From: Candidatus Lernaella stagnicola
Lineage (GTDB): Bacteria; Lernaellota; Lernaellaia; Lernaellales; Lernaellaceae
Assembly (NCBI GenBank): GCA_030765525.1
Contig: JAVCCK010000041.1
Span: forward strand, 128,368 to 192,367
Length of the DNA: 64,000 nt
Direction of reading: 5' to 3'
The position numbers and the translations under genes were made by a program. Shown piece by piece: positions 1 to 8,025 of the stretch. How positions within the stretch are numbered: position 1 is the stretch's first letter; the number at the start of each line of letters is the position of its first letter. The notes below the pieces were generated by a model that worked only from the letters and a program-made list of their open reading frames with translations, had not been told where the DNA came from and made no database searches.

Positions 1-922
1 TCTCTCGAGCTGAGGGCCGTACGAAAGCGCGATTGAGCACCAAAGTGTAGTAGTTGTGGTGTACGTACGATATCTCCACGGCCAACAGCACGATTACCCA
101 CGTGATGTACAGCCAAACTAAGAAAATCGGCACCAACGCCAACGAGCCGTACACCGCGTTATAGGTGATCGACTTCGCTGTCGTGTGTGTAAAGACGATT
201 TTACCGATCTCCCACAGAGCGCCGCCGACGACGCCGCCCACCATTGCACTGCGGATTTTCACTTTTGTGGCGGGGATCACTTTCAACATCAGCATGAACG
301 CGAAGACCGTGAACAGATACGGCAGAATGCCGAACATAAAGCGGGTAAGGAATCCGACTTCAATCAGGGGATTGTCGTTCAGGATCGCGCGAAGCTTGCC
401 CGAAACCAGGAAGCTCATGGCAAACAGGATCGGCCCCCACAACAGCACGTTCGTGAAGGTCATGAAGCGAGACATCATGCCGCGCTGCTTGGTGACGTTC
501 CATAACGCGTTGAAGTTTTTCTCGATGTTGTCGAACAGCATGATCGACGTGATCAGCAAAAACAGAGCCGAAAACGCTCCGAGCGTTTTCGTGTTGGCCG
601 TGAATTGGTTGATGTACGCCAGAATCTCGCCCGATTTCGCCGGCACGATCTGGCTGAATAACCAGGCCTGAACCTGGTCTTTGAACGCGGCGAACTGACT
701 AAACGCGCTCATCACCGAAAACAGCACAGCCATCAGCGGCACAATCGCCAGCAACGTCGTGTACGCCATCCCGGAGGCACGCACGACCACCGTGTCTTTC
801 GCAAACTGAATGCGCAGTTCGTTCAAGAAGCGCAACACGTTGACCAGCATGCGCCTCCAGCGATTTTTCTCGGAGGAGCTCATATCGTACAAATTGGCGA
901 AAAAGTTACGAATACCGCTCAT
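1..922 (-). CDS. YihY/BrkB-family inner-membrane protein, partial
   Basis: An open frame on the minus strand starts at ATG 922 and runs off the left edge, so the C-terminus is missing. The translation begins MSGIRNFFANLYDMSSSEKN. It then has the family layout: an amphipathic stretch with RASGMAYTTLLAIVPLMAVL, a SITSIMLFDNIEKNFNALW-like segment, and several hydrophobic helices, including one around GALWEIGKIVFTHTTAKS and one with SLALVPIFLVWLYITWVIVLL. This order is typical of YihY/BrkB proteins, which are polytopic membrane proteins once called ribonuclease BN. Their molecular function is not settled. About 307 residues are visible. The family assignment is secure; the role is not. Confidence 0.85.
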   Translation of the reverse strand, partial: MSGIRNFFANLYDMSSSEKNRWRRMLVNVLRFLNELRIQFAKDTVVVRASGMAYTTLLAIVPLMAVLFSVMSAFSQFAAFKDQVQAWLFSQIVPAKSGEILAYINQFTANTKTLGAFSALFLLITSIMLFDNIEKNFNALWNVTKQRGMMSRFMTFTNVLLWGPILFAMSFLVSGKLRAILNDNPLIEVGFLTRFMFGILPYLFTVFAFMLMLKVIPATKVKIRSAMVGGVVGGALWEIGKIVFTHTTAKSITYNAVYGSLALVPIFLVWLYITWVIVLLAVEISYVHHNYYTLVLNRAFVRPSARE

Positions 923-992
923 GTGCGCCGACTCTCTTTTTGGTTTGGAACATCGATACCGTTCACCGGCCCCCCGGTCAAGTGCGTTTGCC

Positions 993-1020
993 TTGACACA
1001 TCGGCGATGAGGCCGATACG
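993..1020 (+). promoter_or_regulatory. Possible sigma-70 promoter for the 1049 lipoprotein
   Basis: A perfect TTGACA hexamer at 993-998 is followed after 16 bases by GATACG at 1015-1020. It lies in the divergent gap between the YihY-type gene and the lipoprotein at 1049. The -10 match is modest, so this is a candidate only. Confidence 0.35.
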
Positions 1021-1048
1021 GTGAGCCCCCATCACGCTGGAGGAAGCG

Positions 1049-1981
1049 GTGAAGCGTTATCATTGGCTGATTTGCTTGAGCTTGATCTTCTTGGCGTTCG
1101 GGTGTGCGTCCGTGCCGGAACCGCCGGCTAAACAGCACCTGACGATCCTTTATTTCGGAGACTTGGAAGGACACCTAGCCGCGCATCCGACCGCCGACGG
1201 TCGTACACTAGGCGGAGTGGCGCGTTTGGCCTCCTTGATTGAACAGGTGCGTTCGCAAAACGATCGGCGCAACGTTCCGACGCTGCTTTTCTACACCGGC
1301 GGTTGCTTGTCCGGCTCCCCCATCAACGAGAAATTCCGCGGCAAGGCTACGGTCCGCATCCTCAATCAACTGGAGATCGCGGGCACGGTCGTGGCGCCGG
1401 CCGACTTACGGTATGGCCGGAAATATTTCGACGAATTGGTCAAAGAAGCGAAGTTCCCCTGGATCGTGAGCAACCTACGCGGCAAGCGAAACGCCAATCC
1501 CTGGTTGCCGCTGGGCTTCGCCCGCATCCTGCCCAATGGACTGATCTTCGGCGTGGTGGGCGTTACCTCACCGGCCGTCCTGACCCACTGTTCCGAAAGT
1601 GAAGCCTATAACCTGGCTGTAGATACCGAGACGCTGCCCACCAAAGTCGCCGCGGCGCGCACCGGTTCGCGTGACGGCGTCAACGTCATTCTCAGTCAAT
1701 GCGGTCCGGAATGTGACGAGCAGTTAGCCGTGGACATCCCCGGAACCGACGTCATCATCGCGCCCGGCGAGTCCATGACGAAAACCGAACTCACCGGCGG
1801 TATAACGCGCGTGACATCGGGAGTGCGCGGCGAGCACTTGGGTCGGCTGGATATCGAAGGCTTCGGCCGCACGATTTTAATCCTGCGGCACAAGATTTAC
1901 GATATCACTCCCGACCTGCCGGAAGATCGCATCACCAAATCTCTGGAAAACGGGTATTTGAATCGCCTGAAAAACAATTAG
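1049..1981 (+). CDS. UshA/5'-nucleotidase-like lipoprotein with degenerate metal site
   Basis: A 310-residue protein starting at GTG 1049, with GGAGGA just upstream. A lipoprotein signal ends in AFGC (Cys19). The rest follows the calcineurin-like metallophosphatase fold of 5'-nucleotidases: the first motif ILYFGDLEGHL (about 33-43), a GGVARLASLI segment, a GGCLSG segment where active enzymes have GGD, a region around residue 120 where active enzymes have GNHE(F/W)D but here reads APADLRYG, and DVIIAPGES where active enzymes have a GGH(T/S)H motif. Most metal ligands therefore appear lost. The C-terminal nucleotide-binding domain of full-length UshA is absent. It probably sits in the envelope as a non-catalytic or altered member. 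It overlaps the convergent LolA-like gene by 4 bases. Confidence 0.65.
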   Translation: MKRYHWLICLSLIFLAFGCASVPEPPAKQHLTILYFGDLEGHLAAHPTADGRTLGGVARLASLIEQVRSQNDRRNVPTLLFYTGGCLSGSPINEKFRGKATVRILNQLEIAGTVVAPADLRYGRKYFDELVKEAKFPWIVSNLRGKRNANPWLPLGFARILPNGLIFGVVGVTSPAVLTHCSESEAYNLAVDTETLPTKVAAARTGSRDGVNVILSQCGPECDEQLAVDIPGTDVIIAPGESMTKTELTGGITRVTSGVRGEHLGRLDIEGFGRTILILRHKIYDITPDLPEDRITKSLENGYLNRLKNN

Positions 1982-3252
1982 TCGCAGAGTATCTCGCGGA
2001 TCGCCCGCTTCACCACCGGGCCGGTGAGTTTCGTAAAGGCTTCGTGCGCCGGTTCGGTGACCAGCCGCGCAATTTCCTTGCGCTGCGCCTCGGGCATCGT
2101 GGCGGTCTGCTCCAACGCCTGTTCGCGGATCGGTCCGACAAGTTGCCCTTCCATGCTTCGCATCATGTCAATCAACAATTCCTGCGACAGTTCATCGATC
2201 ACCTGCTTTTTCCACGCGTCGTCGAGCGCCTCCCCTGTCAACTCCGGATGGTCGCCCGCGAAGCGAGTTTTCGCTACTTGGCTGCCGGCGGCCGCGCGGA
2301 TTTTTCCCGGTAGCTCGCCGGTCATCATTGCCGCGTGGACGTTTTCTCGCATCGTATCGCCGGCGAGTTCGAAAATCTGTTTGAAGCTCGCCAGACAGGT
2401 TTCTCGCAGCTCAGCTTTTTGCACATCGCTCAGCGTCGCCCACTTCTCGCGGCTTGTTCCGAGCAACACGCCCAGTGTATTGCGAAAACTGGTGATCAGC
2501 AGTTGTTGCATCAACGAAGGATCGCTCGCGTGGTCCCGAATGTTGGCGCTCGAGGGCACGGCCGTGTCAAAGAGCGTCGCGTCGGGAACGGTCCGCTCGA
2601 ATTTTACCAGCTTGATCGTCCCCACGACATCTTCGGGCTCGCCCGCTTCGATGCCGATGAGCATGCCCGACTCCGTACCCACGCGCACGCGAATCGGCCC
2701 TTCGGACCCGGCTTTCTCGAATTCCACCGCGTTGCCGCGCCGCCGCATCTTGCGACCGTCGGCAAGATCCTGCACCCAGCTATGGCGATACGGATGTGTA
2801 GACATCTCCAGCGCCACGTCCAAGTGGGTTTCATCGAGCCGCAAAATGACGTTCGGATAGATAACCGTCGCGCCGCCCGTTTTCTCGCCGACCGGCGAAA
2901 ACCACGAGACGCCCTCGAAGAACGCGTGCTGCTTGGCTAATTCGCCCTGGACCGCCGTCGCCTGCATGATGATTGCCCGCTGCTGTTTGCGGTCGAAATA
3001 CACGTACGTGTGGCCGTCGAAGGTCGTGGTTGCGTTCAGCGGTTCGATATCCACCCGCATCAGGTTGGGGCTGCGAAAACGCACGCGAATGTCGAAACTC
3101 GTTCCGCCGGCCGACTCCGCCTTGTAAGAAGCCGTGAAGCCGTCCAGAGCCGCCAGCGCGGTTTTAACTTGGTCCACGGGGTTGGTCTCCGCCGCCCACG
3201 CGACACTCGTCACGAGCAGCGTCGCGAGTAGCAGAACAAACGAACGTTTCAT
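1978..3252 (-). CDS. Periplasmic LolA-like protein with alpha-helical C-terminal domain
   Basis: The preferred start is ATG 3252 (MKRSFVLLLATLL), because it overlaps the upstream phosphatase stop as ATGA; another ATG lies 9 bases upstream. A signal peptide ends near VAWA-AE. The first ~230 residues resemble the LolA/LolB-like fold (FTASYKAES, FRSPNLMRVDI, TYVYFDRKQQRAIIM, and so on), which binds lipoprotein acyl chains or other hydrophobic ligands in the periplasm. The last ~190 residues are helical and charged (SREKWATLSDVQKAELRET; QVIDELSQELLIDMMRSME), a region I do not recognise. A true LolA is ~200 residues, so this is not simply lolA. Cotranscription with the inositol monophosphatase gene is likely. 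Confidence 0.55.
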   Translation of the reverse strand: MKRSFVLLLATLLVTSVAWAAETNPVDQVKTALAALDGFTASYKAESAGGTSFDIRVRFRSPNLMRVDIEPLNATTTFDGHTYVYFDRKQQRAIIMQATAVQGELAKQHAFFEGVSWFSPVGEKTGGATVIYPNVILRLDETHLDVALEMSTHPYRHSWVQDLADGRKMRRRGNAVEFEKAGSEGPIRVRVGTESGMLIGIEAGEPEDVVGTIKLVKFERTVPDATLFDTAVPSSANIRDHASDPSLMQQLLITSFRNTLGVLLGTSREKWATLSDVQKAELRETCLASFKQIFELAGDTMRENVHAAMMTGELPGKIRAAAGSQVAKTRFAGDHPELTGEALDDAWKKQVIDELSQELLIDMMRSMEGQLVGPIREQALEQTATMPEAQRKEIARLVTEPAHEAFTKLTGPVVKRAIREILCD

Positions 3253-4031
3253 CCCAACCATTCGATTTTTCCTATCAAGCCGCCGACAATTTCTTCATTG
3301 CCCGCCAACAGCGGCGGCGTTATCACTTTTCCATCGAAGTGATCCGCGGCGCAGAAGTTCCGCCCGTCGAAATGTCGAACCACCCCTCCGGCTTCGCGGA
3401 CCACAATCACCGCGGCGGCAACGTCCCATACATGCCCGCGGCAAAACGTGAAACACGCGCGACCGTCGGCTACCAACACCATGTGCTCGGCCGTACTGCC
3501 CAGCGACCGCAACTTCACAGGCATATCCAGGCGGTATCGAAGGTGCGTGTTGCTGGGCCCGTACACGAAACAGTCGCGTTGCCACTGCTTGTCCGTGCCC
3601 ACCGAAATCCGCCGGCCGTTCAAATAGGCTCCACCGCCCTGCCACGCAACGTAGGTTTCATCAAGAAAGGGATTGTGAAAAACGCCCAACACTACTTCGC
3701 AACCGATCGCCAATCCGACACAAACACCGAAGTAAGCCAGCCCTTGCCGATAGGCGTCCGTGCCGTCGATGGGGTCCACGACCCACACCGGAAGATTGCT
3801 GCGCGTTTCGGGAACCGGTCGCTCTTCGCCCAAGAAAACCGCGTCGGGTACGAGGGGCGACAAGTTTTCGAACAGAAAGTCCTCAACGGCCACGTCAGCC
3901 TGGGTGACTGCCGAGCCGTCGTCCTTCCGTTCAGTCTTCAAATGATCGCGCAGGTCCATGGCGATCCGCCCCGCCTGCCTGGCAATCCGTTCAACCGCCG
4001 CCGCGAGCTCGGAAAGTTCTAACGTTTTCAT
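3249..4031 (-). CDS. Inositol monophosphatase family protein
   Basis: A Mg-dependent phosphatase of the IMPase/CysQ/FBPase superfamily, 260 residues from ATG 4031. A TTG 18 bases upstream would add six residues; neither has a strong ribosome site. Family motifs are intact: the metal-binding GEE (FLGEERPV, about residue 72), DPIDGTDAY (about 92-100), and the C-terminal WDVAAAVIVVREAGG (about 205-220). The substrate could be inositol phosphate, PAP or a sugar phosphate; sequence alone does not decide. Its stop codon overlaps the start of the LolA-like gene, and the dehydratase genes lie upstream on the same strand, so it may belong to a longer transcript. Confidence 0.85.
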   Translation of the reverse strand: MKTLELSELAAAVERIARQAGRIAMDLRDHLKTERKDDGSAVTQADVAVEDFLFENLSPLVPDAVFLGEERPVPETRSNLPVWVVDPIDGTDAYRQGLAYFGVCVGLAIGCEVVLGVFHNPFLDETYVAWQGGGAYLNGRRISVGTDKQWQRDCFVYGPSNTHLRYRLDMPVKLRSLGSTAEHMVLVADGRACFTFCRGHVWDVAAAVIVVREAGGVVRHFDGRNFCAADHFDGKVITPPLLAGNEEIVGGLIGKIEWLG

Positions 4032-4097
4032 GCTTACACCATAAACCAAAAAGGACTCGCCGCAACGGCGAGCCTCGATAACATACGGAGTGACTCG

Positions 4098-5294
4098 CTA
4101 CGAATCGAGCTTTTCGAGGAACGCTTCCAGGCGCGTGTCCACTTGGCCTTGCGACCACTGGCGCTCGTCGGCGATGTCGCCCTCGATCACGACGCCCGGC
4201 GCGCCGGTACGCTTGGTCAGCGCTTCTTGCAGATCGTACTGCCCGAGCGAATAGGCCTTGCACGACCGTGCCGAGTGCATCACGAAACCGTCGCACTGAA
4301 ATTTCTTCATCAGATGCTCGAGTGTGTCCAGACGCGTCTCAAAGCCGCGGTTGATGTACGGCGCCAGATAGTTATAGGCCATAGCCTCCCACGGATCGCC
4401 CTCGGTCATGTCCTTTTCCATACCCCAACTCGCCGTGTACGTGGCGGTAACCAGCGCCGCGCCGCGTTCGGCAAGCTTTTCGGAAAGATGCTTGACCGCG
4501 TACCACATCGGGATGTTGTCAAACAGCAACCGATGCCGTTCGCCTTCCACCGCCGCCACACCTGCCGCCTGCATTTCCTGCAATTCGGCCAGCAGCGTGC
4601 GGTAGTAATCGACGGTGCGTTGGTCGCCCCGCAAGGTGACGATTGGAGCCATTTGGAAAAAGGCGTCGAAGCTGCTCATCGGCGCGGGTTTCGAGGCGCA
4701 GAGATCCAGGCATTGCATCCACAGATCGATGGCGTCGCGGGAGAGCTCGAGGACGTGCGTAAACTTTTCTTCGTCGAAGGTCTTGCCCGACACTTCTTCG
4801 AGGACCGGCACCGCTTCCTTGAGTTGCTCGGCCACGTATTGTATCTCGGCGTCGGTGATATCCCCCTCGATGAAGGGCATATCGACCATAATCAACGGCA
4901 CGCCGAATTTCTCCGCTTGAATTTCGTACCACTTCGTGACCGTCTTGCAAATGTTGTTCGCGCACACTAGCAAGTCCGGCTCAGGCAAACCCGCAATAGG
5001 GCCGCCGTGCGTTTCGGCCGCACCCACGTCGATGCGAAAGTAGGAACACAGGTCCGGGCTGTACCCCATTCCTTCGGCCACTGCGGCCAAACCGCCGCCC
5101 ATTCGCGTGGCGCCGGCCATCGCGGCGTGGTTTTCCGGATAGATGGGGATGATGTCGAAGGCCTGCAGCAATTCGACCGGACCGCCGGAGGTAATCCACG
5201 CAACTTTCTGGTCGTTGTGCTTGGCGTTCTTGGCGGTCATATAGTACATCATCATCATGGTTTTCATCTTCTTGGTCGCTTGGATCTTCGCCAT
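4098..5294 (-). CDS. 2-hydroxyacyl-CoA dehydratase family subunit (HgdB/BcrB-like)
   Basis: A 398-residue subunit of the iron-sulfur dehydratase/benzoyl-CoA reductase family. These enzymes bind a [4Fe-4S] cluster and use ATP-driven low-potential electrons to dehydrate 2-hydroxyacyl-CoA or reduce the aromatic ring. Typical segments are present: VAWITSGGPVELLQAFDIIP near the N-terminus, the cluster-type CSYFRIDVG (about residue 84), PDLLVCANNICKT, and HSARSCKAYSLGQYDLQ (about 340). The start at 5294 has a good GGAG site. The N-terminus has an odd Met-rich run with four consecutive ATG codons. It follows the second subunit with a 9-base gap. No activator ATPase is present in the window. Confidence 0.85.
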   Translation of the reverse strand: MAKIQATKKMKTMMMMYYMTAKNAKHNDQKVAWITSGGPVELLQAFDIIPIYPENHAAMAGATRMGGGLAAVAEGMGYSPDLCSYFRIDVGAAETHGGPIAGLPEPDLLVCANNICKTVTKWYEIQAEKFGVPLIMVDMPFIEGDITDAEIQYVAEQLKEAVPVLEEVSGKTFDEEKFTHVLELSRDAIDLWMQCLDLCASKPAPMSSFDAFFQMAPIVTLRGDQRTVDYYRTLLAELQEMQAAGVAAVEGERHRLLFDNIPMWYAVKHLSEKLAERGAALVTATYTASWGMEKDMTEGDPWEAMAYNYLAPYINRGFETRLDTLEHLMKKFQCDGFVMHSARSCKAYSLGQYDLQEALTKRTGAPGVVIEGDIADERQWSQGQVDTRLEAFLEKLDS

Positions 5295-5303
5295 GATCGT
5301 CTC

Positions 5304-6395
5304 CTAGCTGATTTGCTCGAGGAAAGCTTCCACCCGCGTAGCGACGGCGCCGTCGGCGTTGGTCGTCACTTCGCGTTCAAGAAGCAGATTCGGAATGCCG
5401 GCTTCATCCAGCGCTTTTTTCACGTTCGGATAGTCGAAAGCCTCGGGGTCGCAGAACTTGATGCGCGTGAACACCACAGCATCCGCCGCCAAGTCATGCA
5501 CCCGCTCGACCACCGCATCCGCGCGCCGCTGGCTGGCGAAGTGCAAACTGCTGCACGGCGGTGAATCCAACAGCCGCTGCGCTAAGGCGTCGATCGGATC
5601 GCCCGCCTCGGAGGCGTCGACGGCAAATGTCCGCCACCCGAGACCGAGATCGTCGCCCACGATGTGCGCGCCGGCATTTTCCATCATGTCGAGTACGTCA
5701 ACCGGATCAGGCACCATGCCCACCAACATCAAACACGGCCCGTCCGGCTCGGTCACTTCGATTTCCTCGGCATACTGCTCGAGTAACGCGGCGCTCTCGT
5801 CGCCGATGTCCGCCGCCGCGCCTTTGATCGCGGTGTAAATCCGCGAGACGGGCACCGAGACTTTCCCCTCGGCCAGCTTGTCTAGAATGTTGCGCACAGC
5901 CGCGCGGAAGCGATTCACAGATTGGATCGCGCTGCGCAGATCATCTTCGGTGATTTCCCGCCCGATCCAGGCTTCCAGATCCGTTTTGACGCGCCCGATT
6001 TCGTGCCGCAGAAAAGTTGCCGCGGCTTTGCTCTCCGGGTTTTGCGTCATGCGGAAATATGCTGAGAACTTGTCCGGAAAATGCCGCCGGAAAAGCCCAG
6101 CGCTGTTTTGGATCGAATCACACGTCGCACTCGGAAACACCATGCCGTCGATGTCCGCGCCGTCCGCCAGCACGGTCTCGAAATTGGCCTTCACGACGGT
6201 GCAGACAAAAGCCGGATAGTGCGCATCGGCGCGACTCGTTTCGGTTTCGAATCCCCACCACTCGCTGGCCCGCAGACCCGCCGCCACCAGCAGTTCGTAA
6301 GGAAACCACATCGGGAATACGGCGACCAACGGCCGGTCGTCGGTTTTCTTATGCGGATTTTTCGCCATTTCGTTTAGTTTCTCGAAGGCGCTCAT
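5304..6395 (-). CDS. 2-hydroxyacyl-CoA dehydratase family subunit (HgdA/BcrC-like partner)
   Basis: A 363-residue second subunit of the same dehydratase/reductase. It shows PLVAVFPMWFPYELLVAAGL (the N-terminal fold shared by the family), MVFPSATCDSIQNSAGL (about residue 88), and FCDPEAFDYPNVKKALDEAGIP with a following LLEREVT near the C-terminus, which is a conserved signature. A GAGG site lies upstream of ATG 6395. Together with the neighbour it should form the heterodimer that carries the clusters. Which substrate is used (hydroxyglutaryl-, phenyllactyl-, lactyl- or benzoyl-CoA) cannot be read here. Confidence 0.83.
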   Translation of the reverse strand: MSAFEKLNEMAKNPHKKTDDRPLVAVFPMWFPYELLVAAGLRASEWWGFETETSRADAHYPAFVCTVVKANFETVLADGADIDGMVFPSATCDSIQNSAGLFRRHFPDKFSAYFRMTQNPESKAAATFLRHEIGRVKTDLEAWIGREITEDDLRSAIQSVNRFRAAVRNILDKLAEGKVSVPVSRIYTAIKGAAADIGDESAALLEQYAEEIEVTEPDGPCLMLVGMVPDPVDVLDMMENAGAHIVGDDLGLGWRTFAVDASEAGDPIDALAQRLLDSPPCSSLHFASQRRADAVVERVHDLAADAVVFTRIKFCDPEAFDYPNVKKALDEAGIPNLLLEREVTTNADGAVATRVEAFLEQIS

Positions 6396-6475
6396 AAAGT
6401 ACCTCGCAGGTTGTGGTCGCCGGGCGCCGCATTGTAGGCGTCCGGCAGGCGTCGTTCAAGTTCTCTCGAGAAAGC

Positions 6476-7300
6476 TTAGTCGGCGTCGACTTTGACGACT
6501 TTTTCGCTCCAGCGGTGCTTGTTGGGGCTGATCGTCACCAGCATGAAATGGTGGTAGCCGTACACGGGAATCAACTTGCCGCCCCCGCCGCCGGTGATGA
6601 AATAGGTCGCGTTGTCCTTATCGATGCGCTCATACAAATGCTCGTGGCCGCCAAGCACAACGTCCGCGCCCAGGCGTTCCAGTAGGCTCGCGATTTCCGG
6701 CTTGTCGCGCCCGTATTTGTGCGTGACGTCCCGTTCCATCGGCTTAGACCGCCACACCGGGCGATGCACGACGAAAAACAATAACGGGTCGGGCCCGGCT
6801 GCGAGTTCCGCGCGCCAGGGTTTTCCGTTCAACCAGGCGGTTTGTTCCTCGCCAAGTTTGTAATCCGCGTATCCGTCGGCGAACTGTTCGCTGTCGAGTA
6901 ACACCAGCCACAAGCCCGGTTTGGCGACCACCTGCCGCCGCGTCGTGAATCGCGTGTCGAAGCCTTCGCCCATTGTCTTGCTGTGTAAGTCGTTATTGCC
7001 GATCACGGCGTGGATCGGCGTCCCGGCCTCGGTTATCGGCTTGACCAGCTCATCGAACTCCTGCCAGCGCTCCTGGCCGCGACCGGCAATCAAGTCACCG
7101 ACAATCACCACGAATTCCGGCTTCGCGGCGGCGATCTCCCGCACGATCTTGTGGCTTACCGGCTTGTACCCCTTGCCCCCGTCCGGTTGCTGAAAATCGC
7201 CCACGACGGCGAAGGTGTAGGCGTCCGGGTCGGTGCATGAGGCGCAAAAAAACACGCATACCAACACGCAGCCAAGAAACATCGCGCGGTGCAACTTCAT
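6476..7300 (-). CDS. Calcineurin-like metallophosphoesterase lipoprotein
   Basis: A 274-residue protein from ATG 7300, immediately after the stop of the upstream GT2 gene. An upstream in-frame extension is possible but would bury the signal peptide. The lipobox lies within VFFCASC. Metallophosphatase motifs are complete: VGDFQQPDG (D-x-H position altered to Q), VVIVGDLIAGRG, IGNNDLHS (GNHE-type), FVVHRPVW and LGGHEHLYER. It is therefore probably an active purple-acid-phosphatase-like or phosphodiesterase enzyme anchored in the envelope. The substrate is unknown. It is in operon with the two glycosyltransferases. Confidence 0.8.
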   Translation of the reverse strand: MKLHRAMFLGCVLVCVFFCASCTDPDAYTFAVVGDFQQPDGGKGYKPVSHKIVREIAAAKPEFVVIVGDLIAGRGQERWQEFDELVKPITEAGTPIHAVIGNNDLHSKTMGEGFDTRFTTRRQVVAKPGLWLVLLDSEQFADGYADYKLGEEQTAWLNGKPWRAELAAGPDPLLFFVVHRPVWRSKPMERDVTHKYGRDKPEIASLLERLGADVVLGGHEHLYERIDKDNATYFITGGGGGKLIPVYGYHHFMLVTISPNKHRWSEKVVKVDAD

Positions 7301-7302
7301 GC

Positions 7303-8025
7303 TTAGTCTTCCTTTCTTTCCGGCAGTTCGCGCATCATCGCCCGCACGCGCCAAACCTTGAAAAAACCATCCAACAATCGGCCCAGCGTCAACTCGCTTT
7401 CCCCGCGCTCGCGGTCGACGAACACGATCGGAACCTCCACCACGCGCAGCCCGGCCCGCTTGGCCCGGCCGAACACTTCATGCACGATGCTCGGGCCCGC
7501 CGAGACCAACGTTGCCGGCGCGATGGCCTCCAACGCGCGACGCGTGTAAGCGCGATAACCGCTGTTGCAGTCACGTATCGGCAGCCCCAAAATCGTGCGG
7601 GCGTACCAAGCCGAAAACTTCGTGAGTCCCTCACGCAAGCGCCCGCGGCCCACATCCTGACCGCCCGGAACGAGCCGGCTACCCACCACGATATCCGCGC
7701 CCTTTTCCAGCGCGGCAAGCAGGTCGGGAATAAATTTAGGATGATGTGAAAAATCGGCGTCCATCTCGATAACGCGGTCGGCGCCCCACTCCAGTGCCGC
7801 CGTGAAAGCTTCCGCCCCGGCGTATCCGCGCCCCTTTTTCTCCATGCGCCTAAGCAGCCGCACGCCCTCATCAGTCGCCGCCAGGGCTTCGACCAACTTC
7901 CACGTGCCGTCCGGGCTGTTGTCGTCAGCCACGAGCACTTCGGCGTCCAGCGCCCGCAGTTCCCGAATTAGATCCTCGATATTCTCCGCTTCGTTGTAAG
8001 TCGGCAGCGTAACGATGGTTCGCAT
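7303..8025 (-). CDS. GT2 polyprenyl-phosphate glycosyltransferase (DPM1-like)
   Basis: A 240-residue glycosyltransferase family 2 enzyme close to dolichyl/polyprenyl-phosphate mannose synthases. It has the N-terminal VTLPTYNEAENIEDLI, VADDNSPDGT (about residues 34-43), KGRGYAGAEAFTAAL, the DxD-containing MDADFSHHPK (about 92-101) and the GSRLVPGG and DCNSGYRAYTR segments. It has no C-terminal membrane domain, so it is the short soluble form. It likely transfers a hexose from a nucleotide sugar to a lipid carrier at the inner membrane, supplying GT-C enzymes. Its start abuts the stop of the GT9 gene. Confidence 0.88.
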   Translation of the reverse strand: MRTIVTLPTYNEAENIEDLIRELRALDAEVLVADDNSPDGTWKLVEALAATDEGVRLLRRMEKKGRGYAGAEAFTAALEWGADRVIEMDADFSHHPKFIPDLLAALEKGADIVVGSRLVPGGQDVGRGRLREGLTKFSAWYARTILGLPIRDCNSGYRAYTRRALEAIAPATLVSAGPSIVHEVFGRAKRAGLRVVEVPIVFVDRERGESELTLGRLLDGFFKVWRVRAMMRELPERKED

